Of a stretch of 64,000 nt of DNA, positions 28,011-36,797 are shown piece after piece. This DNA is from Verrucomicrobiaceae bacterium (GTDB lineage: Bacteria; Verrucomicrobiota; Verrucomicrobiia; Verrucomicrobiales; Verrucomicrobiaceae): positions 930,001 to 994,000 of the forward strand of contig JADJPW010000001.1 in NCBI GenBank assembly GCA_016713035.1. Direction: 5' to 3'. The notes under the pieces are model-generated. The model did no database searches. It saw only the letters and a program-made list of their open reading frames with translations, and had not been told where the DNA came from. The position numbers and the translations under genes were made by a program. The first letter of the stretch is position 1. The number at the start of each line of letters is the position of its first letter.

Positions 28011-28838
28011 TCAAAAGAGCAACGGCTGGTTGTCATCCTCTTGGGGGCGTTTCGAGCGGCCTTTGCGTGGCTTTGGTGCTTCGGCGTCGAGTTCCAGTGG
28101 TGGGGGCTCCTGGATCTCTGCTGGCGGCTGCGGCTTCTCGATCGGAGGAGAAAGCGTCACGGGCTCCATTTTCGGCAAAGTGTAGCTGGGTTCTTCGATG
28201 GGCTCCTCTTCTTCGGGCGTGGGTTCCTCTGGCAAGGGGGCCTCGATAGGCTCCGCTGCTATCACGGCGGGTGGCGGGGCGGGGAAGTCCTCCAGGATTT
28301 CCTGCGCTGTCGGTGCTGGAGCTGTGTCCTCCAGTGGGGTGATGTCCTCTAGCTCAGTGATGGCCTCATCTGTAGCTGGTTCTGGCGTTAAATCTGTGAC
28401 CTCGGGCTCAGGTGGGGATGGGATATGCTTGGTTTTTTTGGCATTGCGTAACTTCCGTTTCGTTACTATGGGCTGACCGTCTTCCTGGCGGCGGCGAAGG
28501 CGATGCTCCTCGACTCTTCTGGCGGTGAGAGAGCGGATTCGGGAGTCATTTCCATTATGCCGGGCAAAACGTGGAAAGGATAGCTTATCTCCTGCTTCGA
28601 CTAGCCAACCGCAGGCGATCAGAGCCTCGCAAAAACCCTTCCGATCACAGAGTTTATCGAGAAACTCTTTTGTAACGCTTAAATCGTTAGGATTTACCCG
28701 ATTCAGCTCGGCCCAGGACCATAGACGCACCAGCTTTCCGACCACCGCATCGGCGGCGATTTTCAGCTTGGAGGCGATGGCACAGATTTCCGGTTTGTCG
28801 GGTGTACAGACTTCGATTTTGATCCAGGGGCGGCGCAT
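28011..28838 (-). CDS. Replication-type winged-helix protein with acidic Pro-rich tail
   Basis: The N-terminal about 115 residues (RPWIKIEVCTPDKPEICAIA, then AADAVVGKLVRLWSWAE and ARRVEEHRLRRRQ) resemble the N-terminal winged-helix domain of phage-type replication initiators and replisome organisers. In those, a helix-rich domain checks DNA or a partner. After a basic linker (TKRKLRNAKKTKH) the rest is low-complexity Pro/Glu with no helicase or primase motifs, ending with a basic patch (PKPRKGRSKRPQ) and DNQPLLF. The acidic region is probably disordered. It sits between lpxI and kbl on the same strand. The role is not established; the N-terminal resemblance is from memory and should be tested. 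Confidence 0.55.
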   Translation of the reverse strand: MRRPWIKIEVCTPDKPEICAIASKLKIAADAVVGKLVRLWSWAELNRVNPNDLSVTKEFLDKLCDRKGFCEALIACGWLVEAGDKLSFPRFARHNGNDSRIRSLTARRVEEHRLRRRQEDGQPIVTKRKLRNAKKTKHIPSPPEPEVTDLTPEPATDEAITELEDITPLEDTAPAPTAQEILEDFPAPPPAVIAAEPIEAPLPEEPTPEEEEPIEEPSYTLPKMEPVTLSPPIEKPQPPAEIQEPPPLELDAEAPKPRKGRSKRPQEDDNQPLLF

Positions 28839-28888
28839 GCGGCGCTATGCAGCCGCTGACGGATCGCGTCAACGCAACACTTATGGCG

Positions 28889-30080
28889 TTACACTTTCAG
28901 GTTGACCTTGACCGCTGAAAAGGCTCTCACCGCACGCTCCAAATCCTGCCGAGTATGTGCGGCGCTGATCTGCGTGCGGATGCGTGCCTTCCCCTGTGGC
29001 ACCACTGGGTAACTGAAGCCGATCACATACACGCCATGTTCCAGCATTTGCTCTGCGAACCGAGCCGCCAGCGCCGCATCCCCGAGCATCACCGGTACGA
29101 TGGGGTGCTCACCGGGCACGATTTGGAATCCGGCTGCCGCCATTTCCGTGCGGAAGAAGCGAGTATTCGCCTCCAGCGTGTCGCGGAGCCGGGTGGACTG
29201 CCGCAGTAAATCCAGTGCGGCGATGGATGCGCCTGCGATGCTGGGACAGAGCGTGTTGCTGAATAGATACGGCCGCGAGCGCTGCCGCAGCAGCTCGATG
29301 ATCTCCCGCCGTCCACTGGTGTAGCCGCCGCTGGCTCCGCCGAGAGCTTTCCCGAGGGTGCCGGTCAAAATGTCGATCCGGCCCATCACCCCGGCATGCT
29401 CATGCGTGCCGCGTCCGGTCTGGCCCATGAAACCGACGGCGTGGGAGTCATCCACCATCACCAGGGCGCCATATCGCTCCGCTAGATCACAAATCGCCCG
29501 CAGTGGGGCGATGTAGCCATCCATCGAGAACACACCATCCGTGGCGATCAGCTTGAAGCGGGCACCTTGGGCATCGGCAGCGATCAGTTGAGTCTCCAGA
29601 TCGGTCATGTCGCAGTTTTTGTAGCGGTAGCGCTTCGCTTTGCACAGGCGCACGCCGTCGATGATCGACGCATGATTCAGGCTCATCACTGATGATGGCA
29701 TCCTCCGGCCCGAGGAGGGTCTCAAACAGGCCGCCATTGGCATCGAAGCAGGAGCCATAGAGGATCGTGTCCTCGGTGCCGAGGAAGTCGGTCAGGCTGG
29801 CCTCCAGCTCCTTATGCACGCCCTGTGTGCCGCAGATGAAGCGCACACTCGCCAGTCCGTAGCCCCAGTGCTCCAGCGCCTCATGCGCGGCCTGCCGCAC
29901 CTTGGGATGCTGGGCTAGGCCGAGGTAGTTATTGGCGCAGAGATTGAGCACTGCCGCGCCGCCATTTGCCCGCACCAGCGTGCCTTGGGGGGTGGTGAGC
30001 ACCCGCTCTTGCTTGTAGGTGCCTGCCGTGCGGATGGCATCGAGCTGGGCGGAGAGATGGGTTTGGAATGCGGGTGTCAT
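28889..30080 (-). pseudogene. kbl: 2-amino-3-ketobutyrate CoA ligase (Kbl), single frameshift
   Basis: Kbl is a PLP enzyme converting 2-amino-3-oxobutyrate plus CoA to glycine plus acetyl-CoA in threonine breakdown. The protein starts at 30080 (MTPAFQTHLSAQLDAIRTAG). It carries NLCANNYLGLAQHPKV, FICGTQGVHKELE, DDSHAVGFMGQTGRGT and the PLP-lysine motif TGTLGKALGGASGG, and ends VNLKV. One extra C at 29680-29681 (minus strand GAGCCTGAAT) breaks the frame between DAIISDE and LNHASIIDG; removing it restores the canonical sequence exactly. Everything else is conserved, so a sequence error is quite possible. The ATG overlaps the upstream DUF3472 stop by 4 bp (ATGA). Confidence 0.88.
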
Positions 30081-31291
30081 GGCAGCTTTAGGGTCGGTGC
30101 TACATCCGCAGCGGGGCGGGTGAAGGGTGTGCCATAAGGTGTGGAGCCCTCCACGAAACCACCGTGTGAGAGGAAGAAGCGCCCCTTTTCCACCCCCATG
30201 AAGCGGTCTAGGCGCTGCTCTTTGCCTGTGGGGTCGTGGCTGAACTTCGCGGTGGTTAGCTCGGTCCACTTGCCATCGGCATCGGCGATCCATTGTGGCC
30301 CGTAGAGTGCTTTGCGCTGGAGGTGGCCATTTTGACCGCCGAAATTCTCGCTGAAGGAGTGCAGGCCGCGCAGGTATTTGCCGTCCTTTGGGGCACGGAA
30401 ACTGGCGATGAGCATCCAGGCCCGCTTTTCCGGGTGAAACCAGTAGCCGCTATACGTCGTGTGCTCGCCCACGGGCTTCACCGCGACCACGAATTTCTGC
30501 GCCTCGCCGGTCTTCCACGGATAGACGAGGTGCGAGTGCCCGCCCGTGCCCTCATGGCCGAAGACGCTCGCGACCACGCCTTCCCCTTTCTCGATGAGCT
30601 GCGTCTGGTCATCCTTTGCCACGGTGGAGCGGTCGATGGCGTTGCTGCCATTGCCCGCATCCCAGATGGAAAAAATGATGCGTCGCTCGGTGCCAGAATT
30701 CACCTGCATGCCGAAGTAACCGCGTGAAAAGCCACAGGCCATGTAAAATGTGTGCAGGGGCTCCTCCACCGCCGTCACCTCGTTGTAGAACAGGGAGATC
30801 TTCAGATCCTTCGGCGTCGGATACATCAGATGCACGGAGGCCGCATTGCGCCGCGGCTCCAGATTGAAATGCGCATCCTGGGCAGCAGGGCCGTCTAGGA
30901 TGAGGGCCTCGATGCTGCCCCGGCCATCTGCATCGCTCGGAGAGGTCAGCTCGATGCGCACATAGCCTGCCTTCGTGATCTGGAATTCGCCAAAATCGGC
31001 CACCCCACGCGTCACCACTGCCTCGTGGCCTGTTTCAGCTACCTGGAGCCTTAAAGCGCGGCCGTCATCGCCTGCGACACGTAAATTCGCGGTGAGCTTG
31101 CCGGGCGTTTTGATCTCTCCGAACCACAGCAGGTGCTGTTGCTTATCCTTCCAGCCTGAGATGCCCTTTTCTCGTGAGATCTCCACTCCGTGGAAATCCG
31201 GCTCCGAGTAGGCGGTGAAGGCTGGGACACGAAGCTCGGCCTGCACATGACCGATGAGGGCGAGAAAGAGATAGGGGGCGATGGAGCGCAT
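30077..31291 (-). CDS. Secreted DUF5077/DUF3472 protein
   Basis: This exported protein of 404 residues has a signal peptide (about 1-18, ending VQAE). The N-terminal about 120 residues form a beta-sandwich like DUF5077 (DFHGVEISREKGISGW, GYVRIELTSPSDADGRGSIE). A DUF3472-like domain follows (SVHLMYPTP, then GFSRGYFGMQVNSGTERRII, FSIWDAGNGSNAI and HEGTGGHSHLVYPWKTG). Such proteins occur in polysaccharide-degrading bacteria and may bind carbohydrate; no enzyme activity is established. The stop overlaps the kbl start, so the two genes are co-translated despite unrelated functions. The upstream gap carries a perfect 8-bp inverted repeat. Confidence 0.78.
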   Translation of the reverse strand: MRSIAPYLFLALIGHVQAELRVPAFTAYSEPDFHGVEISREKGISGWKDKQQHLLWFGEIKTPGKLTANLRVAGDDGRALRLQVAETGHEAVVTRGVADFGEFQITKAGYVRIELTSPSDADGRGSIEALILDGPAAQDAHFNLEPRRNAASVHLMYPTPKDLKISLFYNEVTAVEEPLHTFYMACGFSRGYFGMQVNSGTERRIIFSIWDAGNGSNAIDRSTVAKDDQTQLIEKGEGVVASVFGHEGTGGHSHLVYPWKTGEAQKFVVAVKPVGEHTTYSGYWFHPEKRAWMLIASFRAPKDGKYLRGLHSFSENFGGQNGHLQRKALYGPQWIADADGKWTELTTAKFSHDPTGKEQRLDRFMGVEKGRFFLSHGGFVEGSTPYGTPFTRPAADVAPTLKLP

Positions 31292-31292
31292 G

Positions 31293-31334
31293 GTTTGCCA
31301 GTATATTGGACATATATCCTGTATTTTGGCAAAC
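31293..31334. promoter_or_regulatory. Inverted repeat upstream of the DUF3472-kbl operon
   Basis: GTTTGCCA (31293-31300) and TGGCAAAC (31327-31334) are perfect inverted arms around an AT-rich 26-nt spacer (TATATTGG, ATATATCC). They lie directly upstream of the start at 31291 in the 72-bp gap after ccsA. An operator or a 5' leader hairpin is possible; there is no T-run for a terminator. Confidence 0.4.
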
Positions 31335-31363
31335 GAGATTTTCTAAGCCAGGCCTTCAGAGGC

Positions 31364-33541
31364 TCACGCAAGGCTCTCTTTCTCCGTCGCAGCACGCTTG
31401 GTGCGGTCCGACCAGGCCAAAATCAACCCGTAGAGCATCAGCGCGGCCTGGGAGACCCAGTACCAATAAATTTTCGGCCAGATGCCATCGGTAAAGCCAT
31501 AGGCGTGCAAGCCCACACCGAGCTGATTCACGCCGAACCATGAAAAGATCACGATGCAGCCCAGAGCCAGATTGCAGCAGTGCAGCCCTACCTCACGGAT
31601 GTAGCCACCGAGGCGGGCATGCAGGATCACGAGGCACATGAGGCAGATCATGAGCGCACCATTCTCCTTCGGGTCCCAGCCCCAGAAGCGGCCCCAGCTA
31701 TAATTGGCCCAAATACCGCCCAAAACAGTCCCCACCAGCGAGAGGAACAATCCGGCGCAAATGAAGCCATAAGCCACACGGGTCAAAAAGCGTCCGTCAT
31801 CGCTCTTCGGGCCGATTTTGCCAAAAAGCCGCTGGGCGAAGTAGATCATCGAAATCAGCGCCGCGACCATGCAGGCCGCGTAACCCAGATTGATCAGCGG
31901 CACATGGGTGGAGAGCCAGAAATTCGTGATCAGCACTGCCTGGAGCTGCTGGAGGGTATCTGTGGCCTCGCTGGCCTCAAATTGGATCGCGAGGAACATG
32001 CATGCCGTGCCGCCGATGGCTGCCACCAGCAGTCCCAGGCCGCGTTTGGTCATCCACTCCGCCAGCAGGCCAAATAGCGCCACGGAGGAGCCGATGAAGA
32101 GGATCGTCTCATACAGCGTGGTGATGGGAGGACGCTGCATGATGATGCAGCGCACCACCACACCCGTCACCGCATAGCCCGTGGCCGCCAGCAGCAGCAG
32201 CCAGGCGCCGATCTTTGCGATCCGTCCGAAACCCGACTCTGGCGCGATCCACGTCAGCGCCACCAGCACCAGCCCCACGAGGAAAAGCCACTGCGCATAG
32301 AAAAAGTAGTCCGCCTTCATCGCATGCCGCTCCAGTGCGATGTACTTCCCCTCACCGCGTGCCTTTGCTGCATCTTGGATTTTTGTGAGCAGCGCTTTGG
32401 CTGTGGATTTGAATTTCTCGGCATCTGGGAGTGCGAGGAAGATGTTTTCATAGTCTGCTAGCCACGCGAGTTGTTCTGGCGTGGCTTCTTTGTCGCTGTT
32501 GATGGTGCTGAAAATGATTTCACCTGGTCCATGCCATTGTTCATCCTCTTTGGCTGCGGGCGGGAAGATGCGCAGTTGTTGCTCTGAATTGCCACTCATC
32601 ATCGCACCGAGAGCTCCTTGGCCAAAAGAGCGGAACCACGGCTTCTGCATCGGAGGCACGTCGCCTTTGCGAATGTCGGCAGCGAGCACATTCAGGCTTT
32701 TGGAAAGGCGTAGCGGCTTTTCGACTCCTGCGGGCAGGGCTGATTCGTTTTTACCCACAGGCGATCGCACAAAATCGAAGTGCCCGGTGATCATTTCATA
32801 GTCCAGGTAGTTCGCCGCGAGCTGCACAATCATGCGCTGCTCGGGGGACTGCTTTTTGGCTGGGATTTCGCGATACTCGGCCATTTTGTCCATCAGCGTC
32901 TGCCGTGCGGGCTCGATCTCGGCGGAGGTGTATTGATCGCGCTTGGCTTTGGCGGTGAGGCCCAGCTCCGTGATGGCGGAGGAGTTATCCACTTTGAAAA
33001 GCGGCACCGTTTTGGCGATGTCGGGGCGGAACCAGCTCATGAGGAGCCATTCCATCGCACTAAGCTTCATGGGCTTGCCTGGTTCCCTCTCGATGGGCTT
33101 TTGCGTGGCCGGGTCGATCAAAGGTTTCCCCTCCATCTCACCCGTGTCGGTCAGCCAGATGCTGCGCCGGGCGCGGAACTTCAGCAGCCGATAGCTGGCG
33201 ATGTTTTCCAGAGGCTTGATCCGCCCTGACTCCTGCACCGGGATCGCGGCGAAGGTGTCCACCACTTCCTTGTCACGCAGGAGATCGAGTGAGGGCAGTC
33301 TGGAGGTAGCTGAAGATGCTGGAATGATGGCGCGACGGCGCGGATCCTCTGCGGGCTTGTTTTCTGATGCCGGGACCACGCCGCCGCCTGAGGGGAGGAG
33401 TGTCCGCCTCCTGGCCTGATTGGCCGGGGCTTCCTGAGCTGGCACGAGACCACCAGACTCAGGAGTCGCTTTAGGTGCCTCCTGCGCCGTCAGGGAAGCG
33501 ACGGATAGGGCAAGGGTGATAAGATGAAGGATGCGATTCAT
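31364..33541 (-). CDS. ccsA: Cytochrome c maturation protein CcsA/ResC (large, with periplasmic domain)
   Basis: This is the system II haem exporter/lyase subunit, which with ResB passes haem across the membrane and joins it to apocytochrome c. After a signal peptide and a Pro/Ala-rich segment, a long extracytoplasmic region (about 90-400) contains AAIPVQESGRIKPLENIASY and KAEYREIP-type sequence. The C-terminal half has about eight membrane helices with the tryptophan-rich haem-binding signature WGRFWGWDPKENGALM and conserved His residues (THVPLINLGYAACM, LHARLGGYIR). At 725 residues it is longer than simple CcsA because of the periplasmic domain, a form known in Bacteroidetes and PVC bacteria. 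The ResB gene lies upstream on the same strand. Confidence 0.93.
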   Translation of the reverse strand: MNRILHLITLALSVASLTAQEAPKATPESGGLVPAQEAPANQARRRTLLPSGGGVVPASENKPAEDPRRRAIIPASSATSRLPSLDLLRDKEVVDTFAAIPVQESGRIKPLENIASYRLLKFRARRSIWLTDTGEMEGKPLIDPATQKPIEREPGKPMKLSAMEWLLMSWFRPDIAKTVPLFKVDNSSAITELGLTAKAKRDQYTSAEIEPARQTLMDKMAEYREIPAKKQSPEQRMIVQLAANYLDYEMITGHFDFVRSPVGKNESALPAGVEKPLRLSKSLNVLAADIRKGDVPPMQKPWFRSFGQGALGAMMSGNSEQQLRIFPPAAKEDEQWHGPGEIIFSTINSDKEATPEQLAWLADYENIFLALPDAEKFKSTAKALLTKIQDAAKARGEGKYIALERHAMKADYFFYAQWLFLVGLVLVALTWIAPESGFGRIAKIGAWLLLLAATGYAVTGVVVRCIIMQRPPITTLYETILFIGSSVALFGLLAEWMTKRGLGLLVAAIGGTACMFLAIQFEASEATDTLQQLQAVLITNFWLSTHVPLINLGYAACMVAALISMIYFAQRLFGKIGPKSDDGRFLTRVAYGFICAGLFLSLVGTVLGGIWANYSWGRFWGWDPKENGALMICLMCLVILHARLGGYIREVGLHCCNLALGCIVIFSWFGVNQLGVGLHAYGFTDGIWPKIYWYWVSQAALMLYGLILAWSDRTKRAATEKESLA

Positions 33542-33551
33542 GACTTGGACA

Positions 33552-33700
33552 CGGTTGATACAGGATTAACAAGATTCACAGGATTACAGGATTCAGTTTC
33601 AAGCCGCTTGGGATTCATGGACGAAGCTTGGCATCTCCCAAAGGGAGCGAGTGCACCAAGGTAAATCCTGCATAATCCTGTCATCTTGTTAATCCTGTCT
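33552..33700. repeat. Dispersed inverted-repeat element between resB and ccsA
   Basis: The left arm contains CAGGATTAACAAGATTCACA, then GGATTACAGGATT (about 33556-33590). The right arm (about 33663-33700) reads on the opposite strand as CAGGATTAACAAGATGACA, then GGATTATGCAGGATT. The arms are near-perfect reverse complements around about 70 bp. The element fills the 175-bp gap between the two genes and could fold in mRNA. Sequences of this family are widely scattered in PVC genomes (general knowledge). Confidence 0.7.
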
Positions 33701-33716
33701 AAAGAGCGTTCGAGGT

Positions 33717-35018
33717 TCAGAGCAGCTTCCACATCGCGAGGGCGAAGGCGGCATTGAAGGTGAGGATGAGGCCGATGGAGAATTTCCAGGGCTCCACTTT
33801 GATGAAGCGGGCCAGCATCATGAGGAAATGCAGCAGCAGGCCTTCCGCGACGATGATGCAGGAGATGAGCGGCCAGTGATCCGAGGGATTCTCCACGATC
33901 TGAAAGCCGCTGCTCTTCACGCCACTGCGGCTACGGCTGCCATCATCAAAGCTCTGCTGGAACACGGCGTAGCCACCGCCGCGCACAGGCTCATTCATTG
34001 TCACCACGCGTTTCTCTTCGCGGCCTTCGGTGAGCTTTGTCACCCAACTGGTGAAGCGCCGTGCACGCTCGGTGCCGGGGTGTTTTTCCTGCTCGGTCTT
34101 GTCCAGCTTCAGGGCAAAGGGCAGGCGGAAGCTGCGGCGGCGTAGATCGATCAGATATTTCTCCGTGCCCACTGTCACGGTCCACGGCGCAGCGGCGAAC
34201 TCCCACAGGATGCCTTTCTGCTCCGCGCCGGTCTTTTTGTCCTTCACGATGGCCACACAGGCGCTGGAGAGCTGCTCATCGGCTTGTGCGGAGCCTGTTT
34301 CATCCAGCACACTGATTTCTTGGATGAAATAACCATCCACGGCATCGCTGCGGCTGCCGTCTTTGTCGCGGCGGGGCTGCGCATGGCGCTTCCAGCCCGT
34401 GATCATGAGATCAAACGGCAGGCTCTCGTGCGTGAAGGTGCGGCCCTTGCCTGGCTCCAGGTCGCGGTAGCTCGATTCGTCGATCACCAGGGCGCTACGC
34501 TTCGCTTTGTCATCCGCAGGAGCTTTTTCGATCTCGATCACGCGGTCATGGAAGCTCTGGAACTCATCACCCGTCTCGCCCTCACGCAGATTGAGAATGC
34601 CCTCGGTGGCAAAGTGATACGTCACCGCGCCGGAGGCGATCATGAAGAGGATGCCGAAGTGCGAGATTACCACACCGATGGTCTTGGGCGACTTGCGGAT
34701 GCGGATCAGGCCCCCGAGCAGCATGTTCACGAACAAAATTGTCATCAGCGTGTAGCCGCCGGGCATGATGGTAACGGGCACGGAGAATTTCCCCAAGTCC
34801 GTGATCGACAAGGCCCGCAAGCAAGCCGCCACGTCGATCCGATCGACGAAAAAGGATTCAAAATACCGAGCTTGGCTTGCCACCAGTCCATACTCCGCCT
34901 GCTCCAGCGTGCCGAGGAAGGTGATGAGTAGGAGCAAGGCGAGTGCGACAGTCGCGAGTCCGAAACTGGAGAGGAAGGCGATGAGTTTCGCGAGAGGAGA
35001 TGGAGTGGGCGAGGACAC
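33717..35018 (-). CDS. resB: Cytochrome c biogenesis protein ResB (CcsB)
   Basis: This is the partner of CcsA/ResC in system II cytochrome c maturation. It has 433 residues with four membrane segments (FGLATVALALLLLITFLGTL, MTILFVNMLLGG, VISHFGILFMIASGAV, and a C-terminal FSIGLILTFNAAFALAMW). A large periplasmic domain between the third and fourth contains the usual ResB beta-strands. LGTLEQAEYGLVASQARYFE is the characteristic first-loop motif. It precedes ccsA in the same direction, separated by an inverted repeat, so the two may still be co-transcribed. The presence of c-type cytochrome proteins elsewhere in the window (the PVC dehydrogenase and the PSD1 proteins) fits. Confidence 0.92.
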   Translation of the reverse strand: MSSPTPSPLAKLIAFLSSFGLATVALALLLLITFLGTLEQAEYGLVASQARYFESFFVDRIDVAACLRALSITDLGKFSVPVTIMPGGYTLMTILFVNMLLGGLIRIRKSPKTIGVVISHFGILFMIASGAVTYHFATEGILNLREGETGDEFQSFHDRVIEIEKAPADDKAKRSALVIDESSYRDLEPGKGRTFTHESLPFDLMITGWKRHAQPRRDKDGSRSDAVDGYFIQEISVLDETGSAQADEQLSSACVAIVKDKKTGAEQKGILWEFAAAPWTVTVGTEKYLIDLRRRSFRLPFALKLDKTEQEKHPGTERARRFTSWVTKLTEGREEKRVVTMNEPVRGGGYAVFQQSFDDGSRSRSGVKSSGFQIVENPSDHWPLISCIIVAEGLLLHFLMMLARFIKVEPWKFSIGLILTFNAAFALAMWKLL

Positions 35019-35054
35019 GATGAGAAAAAGGACAAATGATGAGGGACGATTGCG

Positions 35055-35708
35055 TCACTCCTTCGGGAGGTTCGGTTTGATGCTCTGGCAGAAGGCATCA
35101 AAGGCGGCGGTGTTTTGCTCCACGAGCGCTTTGGGGCCGGTGAGCTTCACAAATATGGTCGCCTGTTCGGTGCTGTGAATGATGCCTAGGAGTCGGTAGC
35201 CTGTTTTTGCGGCTTCAGCTCCGAAACCTTTGAAATCACCGTCAAAGGCCACAAAAGAGCCATCGCGATTGAAGAAGGGCTTTTTGGCCAATTTGGCGAT
35301 CTCATCGGCGGAGTAGGCGGGTTGGCCCATCTGCGTGCGCCAGCGGTTCACATTGGCCTCTAGGCCGCCTGCATTCCCCGGCATGAGCGAGATGTAGCAC
35401 TCGCCCTCCTGCGCTGGGCCGAATCGCAGATCGACCAGGCGCATGCCTGCTGCGTCCGGCTTGTCGGACTCGCTCCAGCCCTCTGGGATCGTCCATGTCA
35501 GCAAATCACGCAGGCTGGGCCGTTGTGCGGATTCCTCCTCTGCGGTGTCATCGAAGAAGCGGGTGGCGCTGGGGATGTCTGCGTGCGTCTTGGCCGCGTG
35601 CTCGGAAATCTGCCGTGTCTCCGTGATGGCGACACGTTCGCCGAGCCGGTCACAGGCCGTAGTGAGCAGTGCCGCGAGTGCTGCACCGCATGGAAAGAGG
35701 TTTTTCAT
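35055..35708 (-). CDS. Predicted lipoprotein of unknown function
   Basis: This exported protein is about 217 residues long from the Met at 35708 (35723 is an alternative). The leader ends in LLTTAC, a lipobox that would place a lipid on Cys near residue 19. The mature part has the patterns WTIPEGWSESDKPDAAGMRL and GECYISLMPGNAGGLEANVN, then MGQPAYSADE. I do not recognise a catalytic site. The pattern recalls small outer-membrane-facing lipoproteins that often sit beside cytochrome c maturation genes in PVC bacteria. It lies 36 bp upstream of resB, so it probably belongs to the same operon and may help cytochrome assembly (inference). Confidence 0.7.
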   Translation of the reverse strand: MKNLFPCGAALAALLTTACDRLGERVAITETRQISEHAAKTHADIPSATRFFDDTAEEESAQRPSLRDLLTWTIPEGWSESDKPDAAGMRLVDLRFGPAQEGECYISLMPGNAGGLEANVNRWRTQMGQPAYSADEIAKLAKKPFFNRDGSFVAFDGDFKGFGAEAAKTGYRLLGIIHSTEQATIFVKLTGPKALVEQNTAAFDAFCQSIKPNLPKE

Positions 35709-35865
35709 CGAGAGGAAACGCATGAGGGGGGCGCAGACTTAGCGGGCAAATCGCATGCTCAAAGATGAAAACCGAAGAATGACTTTTTTCTTCCTTCTTC
35801 CCAGCCCCCTCTCCGGGAATGATCTGTCGTATGATTTTGCCACAATACACGTTTTGCTAGATCCC

Positions 35866-36417
35866 ATGAAATTACTCACTTTCACCGCCACACTGCTCGC
35901 TGCCGCCTCTTTGCTCGCGGCGGATGCCCCGAAGTCCGTCTATGATGTCCCGCTAAAAGACATCACTGGCAAGGACACCTCCCTCAAAGCCTACCAGGGC
36001 AAAGTGATGCTCATCGTCAATGTGGCATCCAAGTGCGGGAACACGCCGCAATACACCCAGCTCGAAGAGCTGAACCAGAAGTTCCAAAAGACGGCCTCGC
36101 CGTGCTGGGCTTCCCCTGCAATGACTTTGGCAAGCAGGAGCCAGGCACCAATGTCCAGATCATGGAATTCTGCTCCGAGAAGATACAAAGTGACCTTCCC
36201 CATGTTCGACAAGGTCGTCGTGAAAGGGCCTGAGAAGCATCCGCTCTATCAGGTGCTCAGTGGCCCAGATTCTCCCTTTCCAGGCGATGTGAAGTGGAAT
36301 TTTGGCAAATTCCTCGTCGGCAAAGACGGCAAGGTGCTGAAGCGCTTCGAGCCCAAAGTGAAACCTGATGCCCCCGAAGTGGTCTCCGCCATCCAGGAGG
36401 CACTCGCGGCCAAGTAA
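35866..36417 (+). pseudogene. Glutathione peroxidase-like protein, two compensating frameshifts
   Basis: This thioredoxin-fold peroxidase reduces peroxides with thiols. From the Met at 35866 there is a signal peptide (LLAAASLLAAD), so the enzyme is periplasmic. The family motifs are VASKCGNTPQYTQLEEL with peroxidatic Cys (not selenocysteine) and FPCNDFGKQEPGTNVQIMEF, followed by FPMFDKVVVKGPEKHPLY. The middle stretch lies in a second frame. A base is missing near 36097 (AAAAGACGG for AAAAGGACGG) and one is extra near 36186 (AAGATACAAA for AAGTACAAA), so the C-terminus returns to the original frame. As it stands, about 30 central residues would be scrambled. Two close compensating indels suggest sequence error or a recently damaged gene. 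It is divergent from the lipoprotein gene across 157 bp. Confidence 0.8.
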
Positions 36418-36797
36418 GAGCCTACCTACCCGCATCTCTGGCTGCTAAGTGGGACCACTGCGCACGGTCGTGTGCAATGCTACGCGGGTGTGTCCACGTA
36501 GCCCAGCTCGGGGATGTAGCCGCTACCGCTAGCAGAGGATGCAGCCACTGCTGTCTGCATCCTCATGGCCGCATCACGCTAGATTGGTGTGCTGTGTCAG
36601 CATGGAGATCAGGCTGTCAGAACCACACTGACCAGTCATGCCAATGGCCATGACATAGAGCAGGTGCTCGTGATGACGAAGCCGGATGTGATAGATGCAC
36701 GTCTTGTAGCAGGCCTCGTGGGGACATTTGTGGCCTTGTAGGCCACGCTGCTTGTGTTTTGTAGAATGACGCCTCGGTCTGGCACTCTGCGGGTGTC
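36418..36797. other. Gene-free stretch with one strong hairpin
   Basis: No coding frame is convincing in these 380 bp. A perfect 10-bp inverted repeat, GAGGATGCAG (36535-36544) and CTGCATCCTC (36555-36564), encloses a 10-nt loop; it lacks a T-run. A small palindrome, TGGCCTTGTAGGCCA, lies near 36731-36745. The region separates the glutathione peroxidase gene from the next GT-C/TPR gene and presumably holds that gene's promoter. Confidence 0.5.
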
